Shown piece after piece: positions 1 to 8,558 of a stretch of 64,000 nucleotides of DNA. The position numbers and the translations under genes are program-made. The stretch is from an uncultured Prevotellaceae bacterium (GTDB taxonomy: Bacteria; Bacteroidota; Bacteroidia; Bacteroidales; Bacteroidaceae): assembly GCA_902770195.1 (NCBI GenBank), contig CACXSA010000014.1, forward strand, positions 1 to 64,000, in the 5' to 3' direction. Position 1 is the first letter of the stretch. Every line of letters begins with the position of its first letter. The notes beneath the pieces were generated by a model that worked only from the letters and a program-made list of their open reading frames with translations, did no database searches and was not told the origin of the DNA.

Positions 1-84
1 ACATATTAAAAAAGCGGGATTCAGGCCACCCGGTGCAGTTGGTCTGAGGGAGTTTCTAATACCATAAAAAACACGACAAAAGGT
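1..84 (+). promoter_or_regulatory. Conserved structured leader of the first HU-like gene
   Basis: The window opens inside a 5' leader that is almost base-for-base identical to the one in front of the second HU-like gene (about 32986-33065). It holds AGCGGGA (13-19), a CGGG/CCCG stem, the block GGTCTGAGGGAGTTTC (41-56), and ATACC (59-63), which can pair with GGTAT (82-86) across the start codon. The match runs without gaps into the first codons of both genes. No known riboswitch class is recognised. A regulatory role (translation control or target of an antisense RNA) is inferred. Confidence 0.6.
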
Positions 85-696
85 ATGATTGAACTTTATT
101 TGAGTAAGGTGACCGAGAACTCGGAAACCGAAACAGCGGGTAAGATGTATGCCCGCGTGAGTTACAAACAGTCCATGGACCTGCACGACATGGCTCACCA
201 CATGGCGGAGCACAACACGGCCTTCTCGGAGGGCTTGATAGTGGGTGTGCTGACCGACTTCGTGAAGTGTGTGCGTGAGATGGTGCTCAACGGCAACACG
301 GTGAAGGTGGGCAACCTGGCTATCTTCAAGGCCACCGTGGAGTCGAACGGTCTGGAGGTGCTCTACGATGCCCAGAACGACAAGGTGGCTTCGGCTACAA
401 TGGGTGTTCTGAAGGAGGGCGACAAGACTGGTGCTGCCGTGAAGACCATCAAGCTGCTGGCTCAGAGCACAGGCGACTTCACCCGCGAGGAGCTGAAGAA
501 GGATGTCAAGCTGAGCTGGACGGACAAGACCAAGGCGGAGATTGCTGCTGCCAAGGGGGACGTTAACGCTAACGCTAACCCTAACGCTAACCAGGGCGGC
601 AGCACCCAGGGTGGTGACAACCAAGGCGGTGACAACCAAGGCGGTGACAATACCGGTGGTGGCGGCAACAACCAAGGTGGTGGCGACGAATGGTAA
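85..696 (+). CDS. HU-like DNA-binding protein with Gly/Asn-rich tail
   Basis: The 203-residue product starts MIELYLSKV and has an HU/IHF-like fold region over about residues 1-125 (motifs DFVKCVREMVLNGNTVKVGN and an alanine-rich helix at 140-155), as in the Bacteroidales HU-like family that is found beside smalltalk and amidase genes. Residues 157-203 form a low-complexity tail of NANPNAN and GGDNQ repeats encoded by 6-bp and 15-bp tandem DNA repeats. The paralogue at 33066-33665 has a closely similar body but a different tail. The start is fixed by the shared leader, and a terminator follows. DNA binding is expected from the family; the target is unknown. Confidence 0.85.
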   Translation: MIELYLSKVTENSETETAGKMYARVSYKQSMDLHDMAHHMAEHNTAFSEGLIVGVLTDFVKCVREMVLNGNTVKVGNLAIFKATVESNGLEVLYDAQNDKVASATMGVLKEGDKTGAAVKTIKLLAQSTGDFTREELKKDVKLSWTDKTKAEIAAAKGDVNANANPNANQGGSTQGGDNQGGDNQGGDNTGGGGNNQGGGDEW

Positions 697-734
697 GCGT
701 AGTCCAGGACTAATGTCGAGAAGCCATCAAAACG

Positions 735-764
735 AAAAAGAGGTTCCCGAAAGGAGCCTCTTTT
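735..764 (+). terminator. Rho-independent terminator of the first HU-like gene
   Basis: AAAGAGG and CCTCTTTT arms enclose a short loop and end in a T-run. The hairpin after the second HU-like gene is very similar. Confidence 0.75.
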
Positions 765-803
765 ATTGTGTAGAGAAGGATGAGGGTGTTCAGTATCAAG
801 ACA

Positions 804-3131
804 TCAGATATTCGGTTCGTCCCATACCTTGGTCTGGGTGCAGACAACTGGCACGGTCTGATTGCCCACCTTCAGGATGAAGTCGCCCTCTTCGAGTGTC
901 CAGCGCCCGTCGGCACCGACAAAGGCGAGGTTCTTGGCAGGAAGGCGGAAGGTGACGGTCTTGGTCTGACCGGGGTTCAGCTCTATCTTGGTGAAGTCGC
1001 GCAGACGCTTGTTGTCGGGCACCACGGAGGCTACGAGGTCGCTGGAATAGAGCAGCACGGCTTCCTTGCCGGCACGGGCACCGGTGTTCTTGACATTCAC
1101 GGTGACGGTGAGCACGTCGTTGGCAGTGAACTGGCTCTTATCTACCTGCAGGTTGCTATACTCATAGGTGGTGTAGCTGAGTCCGTAGCCGAAGGGCCAT
1201 TGCAGAGACACCTTGGCATCGTAGTTATAGGCACCGGCCATCGTGCCCACCTCTTCGGAAACCTTGTAGTCGTAGGTGTTCAACGAATTGATTTCACGAG
1301 GATAGGTGAATGGCATCTTGGCAGAGAAGTTGGCATCGCCGGCAAGGAGATTGGCGAGTGCGTCGCCACCATAGTTGCCGGGAATGAGGATGTCAACGAC
1401 GGCTTTTGCCAAGGGTTCGATATCGGCAATGAGACGGGGACGTCCCTCGTTGAGCACCAAGATGATAGGCTTGCCGGTCTTGGCGAGGGCTTTCACCAGA
1501 TTGCGCTGGTTCTCGGAGAGCCACAGGTCGGAGAGGTTGCCCGGAGTCTCGGTGTATGAGTTCTCACCGATGCAGGCGATGATGATGTCAGCCTGGGCAG
1601 CAGCGGCCACGGCTTTGTCAATCTGGGGAGCATGCTCTTCGTAGTAGTTGCCGTCCTCGTTATAGGTCACACCCTGCTCGAGGATGATGTTCTCCTTGCC
1701 GTATTTGTTGCAGAGGGCTTCGTAGATCGTGTTGTACTGCTCGGAGAGGTCTTCCGCCTTGGAGCCCTGCCATGTATAGCTCCATCCGCCATTCAGACAA
1801 CGCATCTGGTTGGCATTAGGACCGGTAAGGAGTATTTTTTGAGATGACTTAGAAATAAGAGGCAGGAGGTTGCCTTCGTTCTTGAGAAGCACGATGGATT
1901 CCTCGGCAGACTTCAGGGCTTTCGCGGCAAACTCAGCACTACCGAACTTCTGATAGCCCTTGCCGCCGGTGTTGGGCTTGTCGAAAAGACCGAGACGGTA
2001 CTTCGCACGGAGAATGCGACGCACGGCATCGTCGATACGCGACATCTTGACCTTGCCCTCGTTGACGAGTTCTTTCAGCAGAATGCAGAAATCGACACTA
2101 TAGGGGTCCATGGACATGTCGATACCGGCATTCACAGCTATACGCACGGCATCTTTCTTATCCTTGGCAACACGCTCACGGGTAAAGAGGTTATTGATGT
2201 CAGCCCAGTCGGTAACAAGGAATCCGTCCCATTGCAGGTCTTCCTTGAGCCACTTAGTGAGATACTCGTAGCTGGCATGAAGGGGAACACCATTCACGGA
2301 AGCGGAGTTGACCATCATGGTGAGGGTGCCGGCAAGGGCAGCCTGCTTGAAGGGCTCGAAATATTTCTCACGGATAATCTGCGGATTCAGATAGGCGGGG
2401 GTGCGGTCCTTACCCGACCAAGGGGCACCGTAGGCGAAATAATGCTTGGTGCTGGTACCTACGTGGTACTGGTCGATGTGGTTGGGGTCGTCGCCCTGAT
2501 AGCCCTTGATTTCGGCCACCACCATCTTCGAGTTGACAACGGCATCTTCGCCAAAGCTCTCGTAAATGCGGGGCCAACGGGGATCGCGCCCCAGATCGAC
2601 AACGGGGTTAAACACCCAAGGACAGTTGGAGGCACGGCTCTCATAGGCGGTAATCTCGGCACCCGTGCGAGCCAGTTCTGTATTGAACGAAGCACCCAGG
2701 TTGATGGGTTGTGGGAAGAGGGTACCTGCCTGGGTATAGGTGACACCGTGGTTTTGGTCTAGACCGTAGATGTCGGGGATTCCGATATATTTCATCGACT
2801 TCTTCTGGATAAGTTGTATCCATTCCTGCCATTGCGCCACAGTGACGGCTCGTGTGCCTGGTGCATTGAGGATTGAGCCCACCTTCCACTTGGAAATGAG
2901 GGTGTCAAGCATGGTTTCGTTTAGTTTCCACGTGCCTGTAGCATCGTAGCCTCCCATGATGTCAAAGTTCAGCTCCAACATCTGACCAATCTTCTCGTCG
3001 AGGGTCATCTTGGATAATGTTTTCTCTACTTTGGCCTCTATGCCTGCATCACGGGGAATGGCAGGCTGCTTTGCCTGCACGAAGATGGCACCGCAAAGGA
3101 ATGTCACCAAAAGGATTGTTTTTTTCATCAT
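804..3131 (-). CDS. Glycoside hydrolase family 3 beta-glucosidase, exported
   Basis: This is a GH3 enzyme of 775 residues that removes terminal beta-linked glucose or a related sugar from oligosaccharides, probably in the periplasm. The N-terminal GH3 barrel begins at [12 protein letters not shown] and carries the nucleophile Asp in [10 protein letters not shown]. The C-terminal GH3 domain ([24 protein letters not shown]) is followed by a fibronectin type III-like domain near the end ([12 protein letters not shown]). I start it at [14 protein letters not shown] because a signal peptide begins there; the longer frame upstream adds 27 residues with no signal character. It stands alone between the HU-like gene and a tRNA. 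Exact sugar specificity cannot be read from the sequence. Confidence 0.92.
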   Translation of the reverse strand: MMKKTILLVTFLCGAIFVQAKQPAIPRDAGIEAKVEKTLSKMTLDEKIGQMLELNFDIMGGYDATGTWKLNETMLDTLISKWKVGSILNAPGTRAVTVAQWQEWIQLIQKKSMKYIGIPDIYGLDQNHGVTYTQAGTLFPQPINLGASFNTELARTGAEITAYESRASNCPWVFNPVVDLGRDPRWPRIYESFGEDAVVNSKMVVAEIKGYQGDDPNHIDQYHVGTSTKHYFAYGAPWSGKDRTPAYLNPQIIREKYFEPFKQAALAGTLTMMVNSASVNGVPLHASYEYLTKWLKEDLQWDGFLVTDWADINNLFTRERVAKDKKDAVRIAVNAGIDMSMDPYSVDFCILLKELVNEGKVKMSRIDDAVRRILRAKYRLGLFDKPNTGGKGYQKFGSAEFAAKALKSAEESIVLLKNEGNLLPLISKSSQKILLTGPNANQMRCLNGGWSYTWQGSKAEDLSEQYNTIYEALCNKYGKENIILEQGVTYNEDGNYYEEHAPQIDKAVAAAAQADIIIACIGENSYTETPGNLSDLWLSENQRNLVKALAKTGKPIILVLNEGRPRLIADIEPLAKAVVDILIPGNYGGDALANLLAGDANFSAKMPFTYPREINSLNTYDYKVSEEVGTMAGAYNYDAKVSLQWPFGYGLSYTTYEYSNLQVDKSQFTANDVLTVTVNVKNTGARAGKEAVLLYSSDLVASVVPDNKRLRDFTKIELNPGQTKTVTFRLPAKNLAFVGADGRWTLEEGDFILKVGNQTVPVVCTQTKVWDEPNI

Positions 3132-3249
3132 TGTGTTGAGTAATAGATTTTGCTTGCAAAGATAATAAAAAAAGGATAAACACGGGCTGAGTAACACAAA
3201 GAAAAAATCCAAAACCGAAAGTAAACTTTCGTCTTGGACTTCTTCTTTG

Positions 3250-3323
3250 TGACTCCCGCGGGATTCAAACCCACAACCTTCTGATCCGTAGTCAGATGCT
3301 CTATTCAGTTGAGCTAGGGAGCC
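3250..3323 (-). tRNA. tRNA-Arg (anticodon ACG)
   Basis: On the minus strand a full cloverleaf is visible: acceptor GGCTCCC with GGGAGTC, D-stem GCTC/GAGC, anticodon stem TCTGA/TCAGA around loop CTACGGA (anticodon ACG), T-arm GTGGG/CCCGC around TTTGAAT, and discriminator A. CCA is not encoded. Confidence 0.95.
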
Positions 3324-3434
3324 TCATTTCTTTTAAGCGAGTGCAAAGGTACGTACTTTTTGTGGAACCGCCAAATATTTCAGCAACTTTTTTTAGAAAA
3401 AAGTGCAAAAAGGCAAGGATTTTGCTCCGCAAGG

Positions 3435-4445
3435 CTATTTATTCCCCTTGAGGATGACGTAAATAATCACGGGAGCACCAATCAGCGGGGTAACGGCGTT
3501 CAAGGGAATGACCCCACTTTCGCCCGGCAACACACAGATGATATTGCACAACAATGCCACGATACTGCCCATCAGGATGGTAGCCGGCAACAGCGAGCGG
3601 TGGTTGTCTGTATGCAGCATAAGGCGTGCGATATGGGGTACAGCCAATCCGATGAAAGCTACAGGCCCGCAAAACGCTGTGACGATAGCAGTCAGCAAAC
3701 CCGTGACCACCAAGAGCCAATTGCGCACCCTCACGATATTGACACCCAAATTCTCCGCATATCGGTCGCCCAGCATCAAAGCATTGAGCGGCTTGATAAG
3801 CAACACGCTACCCAGCAATCCTAACAGCGTGACAAGGGCAAAGGGTGTCATCATCTTCATGGACACGCCTCCGAAAGAACCCATGCCCCATACCATATAC
3901 GACTTGACACCCTCGTCGGTGGCGAAGAAGTTGAGCAGGGAGATGGCGGAATTGGAGATGTAGCCTATCATGATACCGATGATGAGCAGCATGACATTGT
4001 TGCGGACCAGGGTGGAGAAAAAGAAGATGACCACCATTACCGTCATGGCACCTACAAAGGCGGCTACCAGCACGGCGATGAAACCGGACACGCTGACGGA
4101 GCCTGCCGATATGCTGCCTCCGAGAAGTAACATGACCAGGGCAACACCCAGTCCGGCACCGCTATTGATGCCAAAGACACTGGGACCTGCCAACGGATTG
4201 CGGAAAGCCGTCTGTAACATGAGTCCGCTGACCGCCAATGCGCCACCAGCCAAAAGGGCGGTAATTGCCTGGGGAAGTCGCGATTCGAGAATGATATATT
4301 GCCAGGAGGGACGCACCTCGTCACCCAAGAGGATGCGCAACGTATCGACGACAGGAATAGCCACCGAACCCACAAAGATGTTCAGGGCGAAGAGCACCAT
4401 GATGACGATGCCCAACAGAAGACAATATGCCGTACCTTTACTCAC
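3435..4445 (-). CDS. btuC: Cobalamin ABC transporter permease (FecCD/BtuC family)
   Basis: This is a 336-residue inner-membrane permease of the FecCD family with about ten hydrophobic helices and family motifs (LRLP-like ESRLPQAITALLAGGALAVSG near residue 55, FCGPVAFIGLAVPHIARLM near residue 262, GVIPLNAVTPLIGAPVIIYVI at the C terminus). It overlaps the end of btuF by 8 nt, so the two are translationally coupled. Placement in a riboswitch-headed operon with btuB, btuG and btuF makes vitamin B12 import the likely role rather than iron-siderophore import. The matching ATPase gene (btuD), usually next, is absent: a tRNA and a GH3 gene follow. Confidence 0.88.
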   Translation of the reverse strand: MSKGTAYCLLLGIVIMVLFALNIFVGSVAIPVVDTLRILLGDEVRPSWQYIILESRLPQAITALLAGGALAVSGLMLQTAFRNPLAGPSVFGINSGAGLGVALVMLLLGGSISAGSVSVSGFIAVLVAAFVGAMTVMVVIFFFSTLVRNNVMLLIIGIMIGYISNSAISLLNFFATDEGVKSYMVWGMGSFGGVSMKMMTPFALVTLLGLLGSVLLIKPLNALMLGDRYAENLGVNIVRVRNWLLVVTGLLTAIVTAFCGPVAFIGLAVPHIARLMLHTDNHRSLLPATILMGSIVALLCNIICVLPGESGVIPLNAVTPLIGAPVIIYVILKGNK

Positions 4446-5559
4446 TTATTTTCTGATAATAACGCAAAGGCGGTAGATTCAGTATGTCAGGATGCAGGAT
4501 TTTTATGAAATCGGTGAGCAGCCAGTCGGGACGGAAAGGTGCTTCCTCGTAGAACAACGACAACTCTACATTACACCCATAGGCCTGTTTCTGGCGGAAA
4601 GCCTTGAACTGACCGTAGCCATGATGCTCGCTGAGGAGCTCGCGGTAGGTGATGAGGTGATTGCTGCTAAAACGGAACAGCCAGACATCACACTCCCCTG
4701 CCCTCTCCAACACTGTTTCGAAAGGCAACGACACGCTACCGCTATGCTCGTCGGAAGCCCACGGATATTGACTCTGCGCATCGCACAGCATCTGGCCGAT
4801 GGTACTACGGCCACCCGGAACATACCATACAGAGCCTGTCACCTTGTCCAAGACCACAGAAGGCTGCACTTTGGAGGTCTTTGCCAATTCCTTGAGCGAC
4901 TGGTAACTGCTATCGACCACGGCAAACAGACTGTCGGCACGCGCCTCGCAACCAAAAAGCATGCCATAGAAGCGCATCCACTCGGCACGTGCCAAGGGGG
5001 TGGATTCCATATACTCCGCACACTCTATCAGCGGAATGTCGATGTCCTCCAGCTTACCATACCCACCACTATTCTCGAAGGGTGAGAGGAAAATGGCATC
5101 AGGATGCTGGTCGATGAGCTTCTCGACGACAGGGCTCATGGCATCGCCACAATCAGTAATGCGCCCTTTCTTCACTTGCTCGTGGATATAAGGGACCTTG
5201 ATATATTTCAAATCGGCCACACCTGCAATACAATCTTCCCGATGCAGCATCTGAATCAGGGCACAATGAACTGTGGTGAACACAACGCTGCGCTTCAACG
5301 GAGTGCGGATAACGGTACCCTCGGGAATGGAGGAAGGCAAGGCAGAATCGGACGGGACAAGGAGGTAGCGATGGAGCACCTTACCCTCGTGCCAGGGGTT
5401 CTGCAAAATAGCCTCCGTATAGCCGGAATGTTGCACAACGGTCAGCTTCTGGGCATATTTGAAAGAAACAGTGTCGCCACCGTCCTGTTGTGCAGCGATT
5501 TGTCTGCCACAGGACGATAGCAACACCGTTGTAAGAATCAAGAAAAAAAGACGACGCAT
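4438..5559 (-). CDS. btuF: Cobalamin-binding ABC transporter lipoprotein (BtuF-like)
   Basis: A 373-residue periplasmic binding protein of the BtuF/FepB class. The N terminus is a lipoprotein signal with lipobox LLSSC, so it should be tethered in the periplasm. Family features include the KRSVVFTTVHCALI segment, the conserved DAIFLSPFENSGGYGKLEDIDIPLIECAEYMES region, and the C-terminal TYRELLSEHHGYGQFKAFRQ helix. It would deliver B12 from the TonB receptor to the BtuC permease encoded by the overlapping downstream gene. It lies 3 nt after the DUF4465 lipoprotein gene, within the same minus-strand operon controlled by the cobalamin riboswitch. Confidence 0.87.
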   Translation of the reverse strand: MRRLFFLILTTVLLSSCGRQIAAQQDGGDTVSFKYAQKLTVVQHSGYTEAILQNPWHEGKVLHRYLLVPSDSALPSSIPEGTVIRTPLKRSVVFTTVHCALIQMLHREDCIAGVADLKYIKVPYIHEQVKKGRITDCGDAMSPVVEKLIDQHPDAIFLSPFENSGGYGKLEDIDIPLIECAEYMESTPLARAEWMRFYGMLFGCEARADSLFAVVDSSYQSLKELAKTSKVQPSVVLDKVTGSVWYVPGGRSTIGQMLCDAQSQYPWASDEHSGSVSLPFETVLERAGECDVWLFRFSSNHLITYRELLSEHHGYGQFKAFRQKQAYGCNVELSLFYEEAPFRPDWLLTDFIKILHPDILNLPPLRYYQKISE

Positions 5560-5562
5560 CCT

Positions 5563-6324
5563 TTATTTCTCAATTGCCATGTCGTCAATGCAAATATAAG
5601 CTGGTGTATTTACGCCATAATCTCCGCTGTCAGAACCTGTAAATACGAATTCCAGCTTCACCACCTTGCCCAGAGACGAGAGGTCAGCCCACTGCCAAGA
5701 ATTCACATAGGTGCCATTCTCAGCAAGTTTGATATCTACTGTCTTGGTAGATTTATCAGCGGCAGTTCCGACAACGGTACATGTCAGCCAGTCTGTATTA
5801 TCAAACTTATGGGCATATGAATTACCGTTCTTGATAACCTCAACGGTATAAGCACTGTTGGTAAAGTAGAAGCCCTTTACCACTGCGCCACCTTCGATAT
5901 CAATTGTCTCACCGTAGGTTGTAACCACACAGAACTTCTCGCCTGAGTTAGCCTTACCCGTTATGTTGTTATACTGGTCGGGAGTCAGTGTTGCTTCAGA
6001 GAAGGTGGTCTGTGTACGGCTCGAAATGGCAAAGCCAGACCAGTAATCATAGCCCCATGTCGAAACACTATAGTTGGTATTGAACTTCACACCGCTCTCA
6101 GTATAAGCACAAGGATAAGTTGTCGTAACACCACCGTAACCATCGTCATACGAATAGCCCGTTCCCTCAACTGCACCGCACCAGAATCCCTGATCGTTCA
6201 GTTTCTGATTCTCAAAAGTAACCACACTGAAAGTAGGTTCTGCAGCATTGTCTTGCTTTGAACATGATGTGAAAACAGTCATTGCCATGATGGCAGACGC
6301 TGCAAATAACAAATGTTTTTTCAT
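5563..6324 (-). CDS. DUF4465-type surface lipoprotein in the B12 operon
   Basis: A 253-residue lipoprotein (signal peptide, lipobox VFTSC) whose body looks like the DUF4465 family: VTFENQKLNDQGFWCG near the mature N terminus, GFAISS, PDQYNNITG, an ITLxGG-like stretch GETIDIEGGAVVKGFYFTNSAYT, and a closing KLEFVFTGSD...ICIDDMAIE. It is rich in aromatic residues and beta strands. Its place between btuG/btuB and btuF in a B12 operon suggests that it helps capture cobalamin at the cell surface, perhaps in the role described for BtuH, but I cannot confirm that this family equals BtuH from sequence alone. Confidence 0.75.
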   Translation of the reverse strand: MKKHLLFAASAIMAMTVFTSCSKQDNAAEPTFSVVTFENQKLNDQGFWCGAVEGTGYSYDDGYGGVTTTYPCAYTESGVKFNTNYSVSTWGYDYWSGFAISSRTQTTFSEATLTPDQYNNITGKANSGEKFCVVTTYGETIDIEGGAVVKGFYFTNSAYTVEVIKNGNSYAHKFDNTDWLTCTVVGTAADKSTKTVDIKLAENGTYVNSWQWADLSSLGKVVKLEFVFTGSDSGDYGVNTPAYICIDDMAIEK

Positions 6325-6354
6325 AATTGTAAAAAAATTAAATTAGACAAGTGT

Positions 6355-7404
6355 TTATTTAACGATAAATTTCTTTCCGTTTCGAATATAGAGACCACGA
6401 CGGGTGGGCGTCACCTTCCTTCCCGTCAGGTCGTAGCAGCCTCCGTCAGCCCGATGCTGAATGTGGACAACGTCAATGCCTGTTGCTGACTCAATGAGTG
6501 CCAGCGATTCCTCCAAATGGGCATCTTCCACTATTTTCACTTCGGTTGAAGTCTCACCAATCATAGGGTATCCTTGGTTCGTCGCACAATAGATGCGCAC
6601 GAAATCGATGAAATCAAGATCTACCGGTTTCCGGTCGGCATCTACTGCGTTGCCAATATCAAACAGGGTGTCGTCAGAGCGGTTATCTGCATAGCCGCAT
6701 CGATAGAACAGCTGGATGAATCCGGTTGTGGACTTCACTCCACTCTTCGGTAAAAGGGTACCTTTAAACTGCAGTTGGGCATCGTCGATCCACAGAGGAA
6801 AATACTCTTGGGTATGATACGGATTACGCGCTATCTCTCCAGACTGTCCCTGACTGTCAGACCAGGGAATATTCTCCATCGGTTTCCTGATATAGGTTAT
6901 CTCATAGTGATAATCCACCTTACCAACGCTGTCCACATCAGCACTTCCAGACAGCTCATACCACGGATCGTCAGGCAACCAGTTGTGGTTGACGTCCTTC
7001 GAAACCATGATGATGCCAGGTTCGGACGAGCCACCTTTGTCATTTCCCGCCTCAGCAAAGGCATTACCGATAATCTTCAGGTCAGCAGCCCCTTTGACAT
7101 TCGCTATAGAATGGTCAAAGTGCAAGGTGATATAGCCTCCGTATGCACCCAGTCCTACCAATCCTTGATTGTCTTCATCATCTGTCGAGTTGGCTTTCAG
7201 GATAGTGGTACATTTCTCTGCCATCTTTTCTTTCGTATCTCCTTCCTCATACGCTGGCATGGTGTTTACAAACTGTCCTGGAGCGGGCAAATACTCATCT
7301 ACCGCCTCAACATAGGCATTATAATTAGACTTGTCACGTTTTTGCTGGGCTTCAGCAGTCAGCGTGCCCAGAAGAGCTAATAGGATCAATATCTTTTTCA
7401 TCAT
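6355..7404 (-). CDS. Exported protein of the B12 operon, function unknown
   Basis: A 349-residue secreted protein with a signal peptide (MKKILILLALLGTLTAEAQ) and no lipobox. It contains PGQFVNTMPAYEEGD near the mature N terminus, GAYGGYITLHFDH, NDKGGSSEPGIIMVSKDVN, DPWYELSGSAD and DLDFIDFVRIYC, an arrangement seen in Bacteroidales cell-surface proteins next to BtuG. The last 30 residues (YDLTGRKVTPTRRGLYIRNGK) are the short C-terminal tag common on secreted Prevotella proteins. The stop overlaps nothing, but its start overlaps btuG by 4 nt, so it is cotranslated. A B12 capture role is inferred from context only. Confidence 0.7.
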   Translation of the reverse strand: MMKKILILLALLGTLTAEAQQKRDKSNYNAYVEAVDEYLPAPGQFVNTMPAYEEGDTKEKMAEKCTTILKANSTDDEDNQGLVGLGAYGGYITLHFDHSIANVKGAADLKIIGNAFAEAGNDKGGSSEPGIIMVSKDVNHNWLPDDPWYELSGSADVDSVGKVDYHYEITYIRKPMENIPWSDSQGQSGEIARNPYHTQEYFPLWIDDAQLQFKGTLLPKSGVKSTTGFIQLFYRCGYADNRSDDTLFDIGNAVDADRKPVDLDFIDFVRIYCATNQGYPMIGETSTEVKIVEDAHLEESLALIESATGIDVVHIQHRADGGCYDLTGRKVTPTRRGLYIRNGKKFIVK

Positions 7405-8558
7405 TTCTTGGGTTTCATTAGGAATACGGCGTGACCAGGAATATCGCCTGTTCGTACCTTATAGTCGAAGGTGCCATCAGCATGGAAATGCAACAAGTCG
7501 CCACTCGACACATAGTTCTTGGCATCCATCAGGTAGAAATCGCGCTCGGTGGGATTGACAATGATGCCATAGGGCTGGATCATAGATTCTGCCTCTTTTG
7601 CAGTAGTCAGCTGGGTAGTTACCACCTCATGGGTCACCACGTTGATAATGCCCAGCATACGCTCGTTCTTCATCGTCTTGTAGTTGGACTGCACACCGAT
7701 AAAATACAGCGAGTCTCCGACGATACACAGGTCGGACACCATCACATCAAGACGTCCCATCCGCTGCATCTGACCGTTGGAATCCCTTTGCAGCCAGCAC
7801 AGGTGAGACGATTCTTCGTAGTAGTCGCCTCGCGAGCTCACCCATAGCTGTCCGTAGCGGTCTGCCCTGCAACGGTGCAGGTTCACGGCTACGTCTATCT
7901 TCTTTTCTTCCGTAAACGTCTTCAGGTCTATCACACTCACCGTGCGGTCGTAGTCGGGAACACGATAACCACCGCTATTGGCTACATACAGCTTGTCATC
8001 TATCACGGCCATCTCCTCCGGCTGATAGCCTACTGTGACCTTTGCCACCGTCTTCATAGTCATCGTGTCAATCTTATAGACCTCGCCTAACGGGGCATCC
8101 TGACTGACATTGACTGGGCCCACATACGAACTGACATAGGCATAGCCCTTATGGAAAGCCACATAACGGCAGTTGGGCACGTCTATCTTACCCACCTTCA
8201 CAGCATCCTTGGTCCGTAGCACCTCAACCTTGTTCGAACAGTTGATGACCAGCCACAGCTTGGAGCCGTATATCTTAGCATCGTTGCCCACGTCGCCCAG
8301 TTCCTTCACCTCACCGGGATTGCGCTCGGCATAGATGTTACGCAGGTAGTGGGCCGTCTCACCCGAGAGGTCCAGATAGTCGAGCGTACACTTATTGGAG
8401 CCCATGTTGCCCTCGTTCAGCACGTAAAGCCCCAACACCTCCGTCGGCCCGGTCTTGACACCGGTGTCCTCGTCTTCCATATAGACAATGTAGTCATCTG
8501 TCCGACAACCAACGATGCTTAGCAGGATGGCTATATATATAAATAGGTGTCGTTTCAT
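7401..8558 (-). CDS. btuG: BtuG-like beta-propeller cobalamin-binding lipoprotein
   Basis: A 385-residue lipoprotein (lipobox SIVGC) made of YncE-like beta-propeller repeats (GLYVLNEGNMGSN, KLWLVINCSNKVEVL, VGYQPEEMAVIDDKLYVANSGG, RTVSVIDL). Bacteroidetes BtuG has the same architecture and sits next to BtuB, where it binds B12 tightly on the outer face of the receptor. It overlaps both btuB (by 4 nt) and the next exported protein (by 4 nt), so all three are coupled. The assignment rests on fold and operon context. Confidence 0.85.
   Translation of the reverse strand: MKRHLFIYIAILLSIVGCRTDDYIVYMEDEDTGVKTGPTEVLGLYVLNEGNMGSNKCTLDYLDLSGETAHYLRNIYAERNPGEVKELGDVGNDAKIYGSKLWLVINCSNKVEVLRTKDAVKVGKIDVPNCRYVAFHKGYAYVSSYVGPVNVSQDAPLGEVYKIDTMTMKTVAKVTVGYQPEEMAVIDDKLYVANSGGYRVPDYDRTVSVIDLKTFTEEKKIDVAVNLHRCRADRYGQLWVSSRGDYYEESSHLCWLQRDSNGQMQRMGRLDVMVSDLCIVGDSLYFIGVQSNYKTMKNERMLGIINVVTHEVVTTQLTTAKEAESMIQPYGIIVNPTERDFYLMDAKNYVSSGDLLHFHADGTFDYKVRTGDIPGHAVFLMKPKK

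Noticed and set aside
1..84. HU leader as a known riboswitch (cobalamin, TPP or preQ1)
   Set aside because: None of the diagnostic boxes of these classes are present; short similarities are chance.
780..1559. Long open frame opposite the GH3 gene
   Set aside because: It lies entirely antisense to a well-supported GH3 coding region and encodes nothing recognisable.
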